This document shows, in pieces, positions 18,801 through 26,600 of a DNA stretch of 64,000 nucleotides. Where the stretch lies: the IMG/VR virus record IMGVR_UViG_3300047357_001427, positions 1-64,000 of that record; one strand, 5' to 3'. Every line of letters starts with the position of its first letter. The stretch's first letter is position 1. The notes under the pieces are model-generated. The model ran no database searches. It worked only from the letters and a program-made list of their open reading frames with translations, and was not told the DNA's origin. Origin of the DNA: a virus. The position numbers and the translations under genes were made by a program.

Positions 18801-21397
18801 TTAAGGATATTGGTTCAGGAGCCAAGGGCGCATCTGAGGCATGGGCTGACTTTGGTCTTGGGCTAGCTAACGAATTGCTTGATCGACTAATGCAAAACAA
18901 TGTAGATAAAATAATCAAGAATTTAACATTTGCATTTACTGGAGAGAGTGGAGAGTCTGACGAGATTAAAATAGCCAAAGAGACCGCCCACCTGGTTGGA
19001 ATAAACGAGGGAATAATATCTTCGAATAAAGATTTAACATCAGCAGTAAGGGCTGCGTCAGAAGCATTAAAAAATAAAATACAATTAAGCCAATCTCCAG
19101 ATGAGCAGTTTAACGATGTTATCGCGCCCAATGCAGTAAAGACGCCAGATACGTTTGTAAATGTCCAAGAGAATGCCGCTAAAATACAGGCCGATTTGGA
19201 GACATCAAACAAGATAGATTTGGAAGTATCCTCGTTTATAGAAAATTTATACAAACCAATTGCTCCTCTAGGCGAACTTGCAACCGCAGCAACAGAAGCG
19301 GCTGCGGCGATTAATAAAGAGCCAGCAACAACCAGAGACTTGTTTGAAGCCCAAGATAAGGTGAAAGATTTCAAGGCTAACGAACCACTTCTTAAAAAAG
19401 CGGACCCAGAAGATTCGATAGATCAACTTTTTAATCGAAACGAATATCAGTCCCAAAGATCAAAGATGGAAAATGAGCGGCCCGACTTAATATCCAGCAA
19501 GTATGCAGCGCAAAAAAAAGCAGAAGGAATTAAAGCTCAAATATCAGAAATAAACTCAATAAGTAACCCCACTAGAGAGCAGCACGAAAAACGAAAACAG
19601 TTAAACAATGTATTAGAAGAATCAAACCAAGAATTTACTAAATTCTCAAACAAACTCAAGAAATCAGACCAAGACCTAGCTAGTTTGGATGCCAAATTCA
19701 AGACAGCAACCACAAGTTTAGCGGCACTCGAAGCCAAGGTGGCAAGCATTACCCAAGCGTTAAATATACCGAATTCAGTGGGTCCTGAGCCAGCATTAAC
19801 TAATGATGGGCGAATGGATGTGCAAGCTCTGCTCAGCAAGCATTCAGGCGGCAAAATACAACACTTCGCAAAAGGCGGATTCGTAGACGGCCCAGCGGGG
19901 GTAGATAAAGTTCCTGCAATGCTAACAGCAGGAGAGTATGTCGTACCTAAAGACAAAGTATCTCAATTAAAGCAAGCAGGCGGAATGATTCAACACTTCA
20001 GGGATGGAACGGGCAGCAGGGGAGCTCAAAAGAAAGAAGACAGCGGGACAAAAGAGAAAAAAGAAAAAAGTAGATTCCAATCCGGCATGGAGGGTGTAGC
20101 TAATATAGTAGTAATGAATGAAGTTTCTCGTGCCGTAGCTGATTCGTTAGATGGAAAAACTGATTCTCCTCCAACCTTTGACGAAAATAAATTCAAAAAC
20201 CTTGGTTTGAGGTCTGATGTAAACATAAAAAGGGGTGACCCTAGATTAAGCTCTAAATTTTTGTCAAGAGATCCGGTTATGCAGCAGTATAAGGACTTTC
20301 TCTTGGAGAAAGCCGCTTACGACGTACAAAAGAAAAATGAAAAATTTGAAAAAAGAAAAGCGACTTTGGCTACAGTAGTAGGAGCTGTTCAGAGTATGGC
20401 TATTGCTGGGGTTACAGAGATTGCCGCTCCATTTATACAGGGGGCCGTTACAGGGCTTGAAAATACATATGGAAAGTACGCTCCCACAGATAGCGCGAAA
20501 GCTTATAGGGCCGCAAGAGCACAAGACCCTAAGCTGAATGTTAATTACAGAGATGTAAAGAATAGCATGAAAAATAACAAACCTCTTGTTGTCGGAGAAA
20601 GCTCGTATTTTCCGGCGAGAACAAAGGAGGGTGGTTTTACATGGGACAAAGCTAGGGTTTCAAACGGCAAAATGCAGGGCCCCAAACAATTCCCCTCGCA
20701 TAGGTTTCCCGCCTTCAACGAAGACGCAGCGAGAGAGGAAATTTTCGGTAAAAAAATTATAAAAAAAGCTTCAGGAGGTTCCGTACCAGCAATGTTGACG
20801 GCGGGGGAAGGTTTTATACCCGAAAAAACAGCCAAGAGAATTGGGTATGAAAACTTAAACACAATGAACAGAACGGGTAACCTACCAACAGTTCAGGGGG
20901 CGCCAGGAATAGATCAAGTCGGACCAGTAGGTTTGACAGAAGGAGACTTTATAATCAAGAAAAATTCTACAGATAAGCTTCTTAGGGAAAATCCATCAAT
21001 GATGAAATTTGCCCTACAGAACCCAGAAGGATTCAAAAAAGGGGAGAGAGGTTATTACGAAGGAGGTGTGGTTGGCAACTCTTCACCGGCAACAGTAGCA
21101 CCACCCGCAAAACCAAGATCAACAAACAGAATACAGCAGCAAAATCCAGCAGAGATGCTGAACAGTATAGCCGCCCCAAAAACACAAACCCCTCAAGTAG
21201 AGGCGCAAGGTAAAACCAGCGATGTAACGAATAATATAAATGTAAATGTCACCATAGATCAATCGGGGCAAGAAAAGGTTTCTTCGGATAGTTCTGGTGG
21301 CTCATACGAGGAGGAGCAGAATTTATCTTTAAAAATAAAAACAGCAGTGCTGGATGTGATCAGGCAAGAAAAAAGAATTGGAGGGGAGCTTAACTAA
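9875..21397 (+). CDS. Tail tape measure protein with embedded effector-like domains
   Basis: 3840 aa, the largest gene here. Residues 1-400 match the tape-measure core of siphophages (long Ala-rich helices; FEKVLQDINVIVGAS, ALRDLGKEQS). A hydrophobic segment lies near 436-455 and another near 2075-2095. Residues 641-1774 are modular: seven G-[FLM]-[VI]-P-N-F-[AS] motifs begin at 641, 864, 1232, 1350, 1563, 1691 and 1768 and separate blocks of different composition, including a putative ADP-ribosyltransferase (1357-1562) and nuclease-like motifs (D774, E784-V-K786). Residues 1775-3300 are mainly coiled coil. The C-terminus has VPAMLTAGEYVVPK and related Gly-rich elements (about 3330, 3634, 3678) common in tape measures. 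It sets tail length and is expected to be ejected into the cell. The start ATG follows AAGG. It overlaps the next gene by one base. Confidence 0.93.
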   Translation: MVGMRADVTLNVNTSKAKRSMDRAAAEINRSINGVSKKQISFNVNGKSFTQPLGRITASANEFTKSLEASNARVIAFGASVGIINGISEAFKALVVETVKFEKVLQDINVIVGASAGKLQEFGDGLFDVARNTAQAFTVSAEAALEFSRQGLTMEETLRRTNDALILTRLTGLDAASAVSGLTAAVNAFGDAGLSTTDIIDKLAAVDVKFAVSSEDLIKALERTGAVAIDAGVEIDSLIGLVTALQQTTARGGAVIGNGLKTIFTRIQRPESIRQLEEIGIAVKNLSGSILPADKIMINMAKSFDNLSQSQKSNIVQFSAGIFQANVFRAALRDLGKEQSIQAQATEIAGNAAGDAAQKNEMLNKTMAAMASQTTTSIQELAEILGSIGLSPDIDFFLSSIKDGIDGIKNTLGGGEDEGSTFAKGLVKGIGNVITGPAAIAFGAIFIKLFVNIAKFARTSLKDVLGIVNEKDKIRAMEESILKALGENVKLQEGLSNLEDDRKAQEMFILGIIEKQNSAMSEQVDLAARLAKPLVRAGINPDFSKNEASGMVPVAASGMIPESSKKKERQGAAKGGYAAGAIDSMNVKGVGTVVYNKAEKVKQFPGMSQPAIMPPKESRAGKGYKDAFAGQHGFDPYASGGFVPNFAAMSGSKLMLDPSSTQLSANPESVKGSRNLAKSYAELEATGQPISVEATTKQLLSNSGGSHSKKVKEVIRYLQDEGGIESIERKFKLKKLPKRGKRTDDQAEADVLKAEGGKYFNTGGRSGDPTFPVDLVGLGMNPIEVKSGEWKLPNVLLKSLRLYSDDGLMRFAESQGATQEMINEARNEKFKKGANLLTKKGLIGKDASSEQTHQALLAHRMSEGLVPNFAIEPWSQRYRRNKGKEFNTSEEINKAYGVKDLGVSLNQYNVRRDLSEQEIQEIKDQRAATTSRAGQTSYVNIFKNLRAGEYKDRADLADKTKRVSNIVEQLITKSETTSKKASRKEIGGGKNFADFQQLLTDLPGGEAGGSELLENSRKRGKIFEEILSDLGGVKFEQNPDAMDFSRKKERLLRVPEKTADAIGLDNYETYGDAHAGPGHGVRLMRDKIIREVHSEGLLEGLLSNRQVHLPGDDFPDIVNTGRDSEREKEITLGNLMKKGGLKSVKARKAINESVKANHGYTYDELLVEPKNKKKPTEEEKKKLELKKQLDKKIISFNYVTDDVDLGAIDKRTKTGRKVKELEGLKSGNVSGGLIPNFADPRTRSQKIQDTLADPSNKGIKFNKPPSPANITSAQISRHLDIPIGKTPETQPSDEDIKNAIKAVCQTREKLQLPGYENLKSIDKTKILKKYKKQAGEGEYYGNKDLSAARGFVPNFANVHLYRGQKNKTLDTPDISENLPSFASARTPNDVVEIVQDFVKRHVSGDLAGYRNKQGTSGEKKASGANSYSTSPQVADNFANSIDLTSNDMSPGQVFKKTVPSKNIFNKAKLLKILNKGSDPKSGNYPSVEKFKKEIASGAVKNWAQKNGGMYLNISGVNNDDSSGKRYGQSMKQIVPLADVGYNDDGTRQIHQGEREVIQLFNNGLIPNFSKVERVQKSQKRRVKEQVTEEDKDLAHNIFDYLKTNISNLSSRFRFNRSTVSFGGNPEDYEKVFNHSSSRKNKENLIEIAKSEMKMNRILKGFMIPHNEGVATARGKHKAPRDPFLDGAMHGGLVPNFADPLSAAISRERAAGVPQARIRVEKSSQLKSAQNPMGLAVTNTRDEPAGVQQGIRRAKTMGIDPKKHGASKGMVPNFAAPQIPDAILNNAKNELSQMSKAFTDSFSEFSKIASKFGKEGKETLAEIASFDISKDFEGIKDLLNEKMERTEAQINSITEKTGKLSKGEQTRLGELKKAKSSGEALLKSTEEKSQKSKAVKNLSSSEPEAQKTQLIKSENAMIKKMLTARGTDLKSLKEATKASQDFRIALDESAKSAEESDDDGGGLQRLFYLQSAISLVNGQFETLAEGASGLTKTFAQGMLAISNVTASFIQQKELVSEGMNMAGVKRNESFSIGQAFNPEARAARRSAAAASDAGSRGSGVGRMGGLMRNLSGVGRMFGRFLPVIGQLYTGFTVVNEAFKMFNIGEMFGLEKGSGVMDLLSSQGERAAKKLEKLGESTEKLQGALESLNSQTENREKVTDLEILGSRRTQKQELELQQLKLKGLDIDIKAQDALSGLLDENLVGTKVSKRFIEELSKGTNSNEDYVKVIERVIKAQKSQAAFLSGSKSFGDLIDKKLDKFNPDSDDIKLLQGASKVRGSQIGMGFSSAAAGGEDMDVKDRLSILSKNIAALERESSTVSFRSMSDVTKLTDRLAKNLQGTEDFDAEMMASQINSFIKNIDESIDNPSGLDPRETKAVNAGMKQMVIQLNKLKKNLEGESDRQQEAQLKKEYVTAYKNIIFNIEQFRKNEAHLTKLSLASLAHQNKLNSSQQSLLLEYNAIGKEAAISSDFARKRNAMEAKFIADKQGVEMKTIESLNKLRDTYFNTDQLAQQFKKDGKQAADAVQALKDNIKEGVSNADFAGIGKSMNLNPEVMAKVTEAFEQTSAETKNATSSLEVISSLLNKFGKATDSSTASALLLALHEKGLVTITDEHLNLLRSGLLSRERQLELLNTGNKEAQQLLKLEEEHKFIKEKTVTGAAKLYKILQARGREEKHVLDSVKGEAATLAVLNDFYKKDVSILAKSSEAMELGFQKQEEKNRTDAISAVHSLRMLEAQTGSLKNSENSLIILEAKLKSETENAKLALQESEFRLDYLKDQSKREELVGRQLAKEMADLQTSNLLAAEKNLQLSKTGELRKLVEEQLNATLHSSRLEALTAAENALLLTGKTKQVKLIQEANELQEASNKLTELQNAVTKAGVSDKTLRMTTTADIGIEKANSILETRTAGMKATVEPNADNMLAYANSLEQTNKLLGNGSRAIDRFRARMAEMNVEAENLGADLVNIGIDNARSGLTQMFKDIGSGAKGASEAWADFGLGLANELLDRLMQNNVDKIIKNLTFAFTGESGESDEIKIAKETAHLVGINEGIISSNKDLTSAVRAASEALKNKIQLSQSPDEQFNDVIAPNAVKTPDTFVNVQENAAKIQADLETSNKIDLEVSSFIENLYKPIAPLGELATAATEAAAAINKEPATTRDLFEAQDKVKDFKANEPLLKKADPEDSIDQLFNRNEYQSQRSKMENERPDLISSKYAAQKKAEGIKAQISEINSISNPTREQHEKRKQLNNVLEESNQEFTKFSNKLKKSDQDLASLDAKFKTATTSLAALEAKVASITQALNIPNSVGPEPALTNDGRMDVQALLSKHSGGKIQHFAKGGFVDGPAGVDKVPAMLTAGEYVVPKDKVSQLKQAGGMIQHFRDGTGSRGAQKKEDSGTKEKKEKSRFQSGMEGVANIVVMNEVSRAVADSLDGKTDSPPTFDENKFKNLGLRSDVNIKRGDPRLSSKFLSRDPVMQQYKDFLLEKAAYDVQKKNEKFEKRKATLATVVGAVQSMAIAGVTEIAAPFIQGAVTGLENTYGKYAPTDSAKAYRAARAQDPKLNVNYRDVKNSMKNNKPLVVGESSYFPARTKEGGFTWDKARVSNGKMQGPKQFPSHRFPAFNEDAAREEIFGKKIIKKASGGSVPAMLTAGEGFIPEKTAKRIGYENLNTMNRTGNLPTVQGAPGIDQVGPVGLTEGDFIIKKNSTDKLLRENPSMMKFALQNPEGFKKGERGYYEGGVVGNSSPATVAPPAKPRSTNRIQQQNPAEMLNSIAAPKTQTPQVEAQGKTSDVTNNINVNVTIDQSGQEKVSSDSSGGSYEEEQNLSLKIKTAVLDVIRQEKRIGGELN
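11795..15196 (+). repeat. Seven-fold GxxPNFA motif array inside the tape measure
   Basis: Seven copies of G-[FLM]-[VI]-P-N-F-[AS] occur at residues 641, 864, 1232, 1350, 1563, 1691 and 1768, spaced 77 to 368 residues apart. Codons differ between copies (for example the Pro codons ccc, cct, cca, ccg), so the protein motif is conserved rather than the DNA. Each copy falls at a boundary between blocks that otherwise look unrelated. It may be a linker, a folding or docking peptide, or a cleavage site. Confidence 0.8.
13943..14560 (+). other. Putative ADP-ribosyltransferase domain within the tape measure
   Basis: Residues 1357-1562. The three hallmarks of the R-S-E ADP-ribosyltransferase class occur in the right order and spacing: L-Y-R1362-G, then Y-S1428-T-S1430 followed by VADNFA, then G-E1553-R-E1555-V. 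The first residues place LYRG on the first strand, as in VIP2, iota-toxin and phage Alt/Mod-type enzymes. The block is bounded on both sides by GxxPNFA motifs. NAD-dependent modification of a host target on genome entry is inferred; activity is not shown. Confidence 0.65.
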
Positions 21398-22428
21398 TGA
21401 AGCAAGCTGTATTAGGTTATGAACAAAAATTCTTTATTGATGGAACTCAAATTCACGGAGTGCAAAGCGTTGACGGATCTTACTCTATAAGCGAGAAGCC
21501 AATAAATATCCTCGGATGGGGGCACGTAAATAGTAATTTTTACAAGCAAGGATTAGATAATTTCGCCCAGCCAGATGGGTCTTTTATATTGGACGAAAAT
21601 GGATTCAATATAATTGGAGAACAGACTCTTGATTGCGCAAGGCAGATAGATGGCAGGAAGGTTCCTGAAAGCATGGCCATATTAAACTCCCCGCTGGAGG
21701 GTTCTTTTTCTATAGACTCAATACTAGTTAGTGAGGACTTTTTCATTCAATACACTGGGGATAGACCATTTAATGGAAGCATACATCACGGAAATAAGTA
21801 TTTTGGTTTTAGTGAAGGATATATTAATAATCATACTGTATCCTGCGCTGTAGGTCAGCTGCCGACAACCTCTACATCTATTACGGTTTTTGGGGACGTT
21901 GGAGGTTCGCCAGATTACGTGAAGCAGGATGATGGGGCGGGTATATTTTTACAAGAAAATGAAGGTTTTGGAATTTCAACTGAGGACTCCAATGGTGGAA
22001 GTTACAACGCATCTGGAGACAATAGTTTTCCAGAAATAAGATTAACCAATCAAGGCTCAATAATAATAGAGTGTGACGGCTCCTACACCGATAGAGTTAC
22101 ATCTTTTTCGCACTCAATAGAGGTTCCTCTTTCGCCAATATATACGGTTGGAGCTTCTGTTCCGGCACAAGTAGATGTAGTTTGGCCAACCATGAGCACA
22201 ACTTCGTTTAGTTTAGATATAGACGAGTACCAATACCAAAGCATGAGGAAATATTTAAGGAATCCTCACGTTAAAGATATATCTGTAACTATAAACGATT
22301 GCTTTGGTAGGTTGATACAAAAATACATAGTAAAATCAGCAAGGCTAATGAGCGAAACCATGGCCTCCTCAACAGACGGAAGGATGACTGTAAATTTGTC
22401 ATATAAATCTTATTATAATAAGAGATGA
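21397..22428 (+). CDS. Tail-tube-like protein downstream of the tape measure
   Basis: 343 aa. Beta-rich, with the segment GYINNHTVSCAVGQLPTTSTSITVFG, which matches the YLTDYSVDISVGAIPTASVTVEG element of the major tail protein, and a C-terminal beta hairpin (VKDISVTINDCFGRLIQKYIVKSA) usual in tube and distal-tail folds. It starts by a TAATG overlap with the tape measure and ends in an ATGA overlap with the next gene. In lambda-like order this is where tail-tip assembly genes begin. A tube-cap or distal tail ring role is inferred. Confidence 0.55.
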   Translation: MKQAVLGYEQKFFIDGTQIHGVQSVDGSYSISEKPINILGWGHVNSNFYKQGLDNFAQPDGSFILDENGFNIIGEQTLDCARQIDGRKVPESMAILNSPLEGSFSIDSILVSEDFFIQYTGDRPFNGSIHHGNKYFGFSEGYINNHTVSCAVGQLPTTSTSITVFGDVGGSPDYVKQDDGAGIFLQENEGFGISTEDSNGGSYNASGDNSFPEIRLTNQGSIIIECDGSYTDRVTSFSHSIEVPLSPIYTVGASVPAQVDVVWPTMSTTSFSLDIDEYQYQSMRKYLRNPHVKDISVTINDCFGRLIQKYIVKSARLMSETMASSTDGRMTVNLSYKSYYNKR

Positions 22429-23624
22429 GTAAGCCTTTTTATAGATATGAGGACGTTCCTGTGTTGCTAGCGACCAAAGGTAGTGAACCAATTATGGTTT
22501 TTGCTAGTTCTGCTGGACTTTCTGCAAGCCAACCGATAGAGGCTAAGAAATTCCTAGAAGACCATAATATATCTTTTGCATTACAGACTGGGGATGTGCA
22601 TTTTACAGGAGCTTATGAATCTGGCTTTTTGATGGGTCCAAGAAATGGCCCGGGCGTAAGAATGTCTGAATCGGTTGAGACTATACCAAGTGGTTACAAG
22701 ATAACATACCCAGGAGGACAATCTTTATATTTAACCGAAGATTTATCTGCTGGAGATTACTATATTAAGGTGAGGTCCACCGGTGATACATTATTGGATT
22801 ATGATAGGGATATAGAATACGGAGAAGTTGATGTTTTAAGAAATTATGCGGCATCAAATGTTGTAAGGGGTGCGTTGAATATTTCTTACTATATGAATAC
22901 TGGAAACCTTCATACGTTTGCAAACTTGACTGGATTATTAGATCCAAATATTTACCCACAAATTAATGAAGAGAAAATTACAGGATCATTTGGTGATTAT
23001 ATTTTTGAAGACGCATACTTGAGGGAGTTAAATTTTTCCGCACAACCTTTTCAACCAATAGAATCGAGACTAAGCATAGATATATATGGAAAAATGGAAT
23101 ACCGTGAGGGCTTGTCGCAGTCAATACTTGACGATTATGGATGCTTGAAAGAGAATCAATTTAGCATACCTCACGCAGTCAACACTAAACTTGTTGGCGC
23201 CTCCGGAATTGGCATAAATTACCCGCTTAATTTTGATTATACTATATCGTCGCAAAGATCTCCAGAGGTGCCAGTCCCATTAAGTGGTAAAATTAGCGAA
23301 GATGGTGAGGTGCCAGTTCGGGTCACAAAAGATAATATAGATATCACTATAAAAATTCAAGGAGAGAAGCTTGATCCATTTCTAAAAATATCAGGACAAA
23401 GAGCTAACGTCACAGTTGAGCTTTCTGATATTGGATTCAATAAGGAATTTACGGACAATAACGAAGGGTTGATGAATAAATTTTCTCTAGCCGGAAGTTT
23501 GATTTATCCTGATATGCCATCTCAAGAGCTAAGGGATTATGGAGTTGTGGAGGAGGATAATTTAAGCGTTTCAGAGGGTGGCTTTTTAAAGGGCACTGCA
23601 ACAATAAAACAGTCTTACAGGTAA
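22425..23624 (+). CDS. Tail-tube-like / distal tail protein
   Basis: 399 aa. It contains DYIFEDAYLRELNFSAQPFQPIESRLSIDIYG, aligning with the conserved strand-loop-strand of the three other tube-like proteins here. It also has a repeated Pro/Val beta motif (PEVPVPLSGKISEDGEVPV). The N-terminal 150 residues have no recognised fold. Translationally coupled on both sides (ATGA before, TAATG after). Probably part of the distal tail ring; the exact role is not decided by sequence. Confidence 0.55.
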   Translation: MSKPFYRYEDVPVLLATKGSEPIMVFASSAGLSASQPIEAKKFLEDHNISFALQTGDVHFTGAYESGFLMGPRNGPGVRMSESVETIPSGYKITYPGGQSLYLTEDLSAGDYYIKVRSTGDTLLDYDRDIEYGEVDVLRNYAASNVVRGALNISYYMNTGNLHTFANLTGLLDPNIYPQINEEKITGSFGDYIFEDAYLRELNFSAQPFQPIESRLSIDIYGKMEYREGLSQSILDDYGCLKENQFSIPHAVNTKLVGASGIGINYPLNFDYTISSQRSPEVPVPLSGKISEDGEVPVRVTKDNIDITIKIQGEKLDPFLKISGQRANVTVELSDIGFNKEFTDNNEGLMNKFSLAGSLIYPDMPSQELRDYGVVEEDNLSVSEGGFLKGTATIKQSYR

Positions 23625-26600
23625 TGGATATACCGGCTTCATTATGGAATACTGCAAGACAGTACAAGAAGGATGATATAGTTCAAGTTGCAAATTTGGC
23701 TCTTCCTGGTGATGAATATAGGGATAAAAATGGAGATCTTGTTCAGCCGATAACCACTCATGATTATCTTCAATTACAAACAGATCAAGAGTATGTAATA
23801 TCCGCAGATGTCTTGGCCGAGGTGGATGTAATAGATAGCCAGGAAATTACTATAGGTACATATTTTAGCATTAATAATAGCCTGAATTATTCTATAGGAT
23901 GCATGGTTAAAAAATTAACTGAATCGTCTTCAACTATAGACGATCAAAAGACATATATTACTCAGTCATCTGGGGGAGTTGTTGATTTAGAAAACTCTAT
24001 AGGCATAGGGGTAGGGATTAAGTTCCTTGACGCCCTTGGAGAAAGAATAAAAGTTTCGAATCTTAGGGATAGTCACAGGTTAATGGCTGGCAGCGAACTT
24101 AATGATCGTGAATATTATAATGTATTGTTAGATATAGAAGCAAGTTCAATACCTGATGGCGCAGTTGGCGCATATTTATTTGTATTTGTTTATGGTATAA
24201 AATCTGGCGGATTTATGTTTAAGAAACCTTTTGCTTCTGATTTGGGTAGGTTTTTTTATTGCGTCGAGGATCATTCCTCTGGCTTTGGTAACGAACCAAA
24301 TGCAGAACTGGGCTCAAAATATTGGACTCAAGATTTCATATGGAGGCCTTCTTATGGTTCGAAGTCAGATTTTGTAGCCATCAATGATGAACTAAAAATG
24401 GGAGAGGGTAAAGATTATGTAACCAGCATGGCCATAAATTCCTTGCCGATGGAGCTAACTTTAAACTTTAATAATAGAACCGATGCAGAAGCTAAAGCTA
24501 TAGTTCATTTTTTACAAGAAAAGTCATTTGCTTATAATTCAATTTTTAGTTTAGATTATAAAGGTAATAGATTATTGTCAAGTGATGTAGCTTCTTTCAA
24601 TTTTAAATATAGTTATCCCTATAAGGATGATTTAAAGTATACTTGTACTGAATTTGATCATTCGATAGTTTATAGAAATAAAAATAATATCAAGGCTAAA
24701 TTCGTATGCAACACTGAGAGCACTTTGGCTAGCTTCGAGAGTCACGCTGGATACAATAAAAGAGTTGACGCTTTGATACCTATATTTATAGACGAAGTAA
24801 CTCACTTTAAAAAAGGAGAGCAAATAAGCTTAAATACATTCACCCTGGAGGGGGATGATGGAGCAAAGAAAATAGAGCCAAGTAATATATTAAAAGTAAA
24901 AAGATATGACGAGCCCGGAGAGTCGATAAAAGGTTTGATAATATGCAAAGAGCCCGAAAAGTTCGAAGAAGGAGATTGTGTTTTTGTAAAAGTAAAAGAT
25001 CCAGAAAACTCTATATATAATGTAGGAAAAACAAAAATATATAAAAAAATATCTGAAACTGAATTTGTTTTTCACCCGTTATTGGAAGAGGGGTCATATG
25101 AAGACGTGGTAAATTTAAAGGCTACATCTTCGGCTGGAGAAAACACTTCAGTGCAATGGTTCGATGAGGATATCGGTAACCAGTTGAAAATAAGAGAGGA
25201 AGAGTTAGAGACTATCGATTTAGCTGATCAAGTTTGGCGCCCAACTGACATCAATAAAATAACGCCAAGAGAAACAACTCTGGAGCAAGATTATGGAGCT
25301 CAATATTTTGAGGAAAACGCACTTGAGCAAATAACGATAAGAGGTCAAGAATTTATTGTTTTTGACAACGTATCAATAGTCAGAATGCCTACATGCCCTG
25401 AGGATTGCGCAGATAGTAAGGTTTTGATGCCGGAGGGAGTGTCTATCATACCTGCAACTAACGAAGATCCAGCAACTGGAGAAAGTAGGAAAAGACAAGT
25501 ATACTTAAAAAACTACAGAAGGCTACAAATAGACTCAGAGATCACTGCAGATACTCAAACTGTTAAGTTTACTCCTATGGAGAGTTTTACACTGGAGGCA
25601 AAGGATGACTTCTGGCTGCTTATTTCTGCCGTTCAAGGCAGGAGTAGTTTATACCTAAAAGATCCAGACGAAATTCCAAAATATCCTTGGCTAGAAGTTA
25701 GAACCTTTGACCACAAGCCAAGTTTAAATTTCAACATAAACCACACTCCTGAAAACATACAAACAAGTTTTCTTAAATACTACAATAAGAAATATAAGAA
25801 AGAATTAAATTCTAATCTATCTACATTTAATGTAGTTTTTGATAAAAGGAGCGACCAGGAGGCTGCCGAAATATTGCAGTTCCTTGAGAGCCATCTTGGG
25901 CACAAGAAATTTAGGTTTCAAATGCCTAGGCCATATTTAAAAGATACAAGCGCGACGACTTCTCCGAGTAGACCTTTCATATCAACTTTTTATTGTCCTA
26001 GCTGGGGGCACGATATAGTTTACAAGAATAATCATAGTATTACAGCAACCTTCGTAGAGTCCACAACCTCAACAGAAGAAGATTTGCGTAATGTTTTTGG
26101 CATAGGCAGGGAGGAGCAGAAGCCTTGCTATGGAGCTGAACTTTTTGACCCTGTTACTAAATTTGAATTATGCACCTTTTCTTCGATATTGCAGGCCACA
26201 AATGGAATTGGATTTGAAGTAGTAGAAGGTGAGAACGAGCAATTAATTGGAAAATCTAAAGCTGTTGATTTAGTTTTTATAGTTGATACGACGGGCAGTA
26301 TGACCAATCAGAGTATGGAGACGAATGGAGTCACCAAAACAAAGTATCAGGTATGTGTAGATATACTTTTAAAAATGATAACAGCTCACGATAGCTATAT
26401 CATGCCTGGGACCGAATCATATAATGGTGAATTTAACACTCCAGCATTAAGCTTTGGGTCAAATAGTGGTGATAACACTATACCTCCATGGCCAGCAGAT
26501 AATGAAGTCTTGAATAGCTTGTTACCTAAACTTTACGATCCGCTAAAGGAATTGCGAGATTCTCTTGAGAATGAGGGTTATAATTTAAAAAACTTAGATA

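Noticed and set aside
18793-19374. Long open frames on the minus strand within the tape measure region
   Set aside because: They are shadows of a plus-strand coding sequence with clear tape-measure content; low-complexity Ser/Ala/Leu translations with no start signals.
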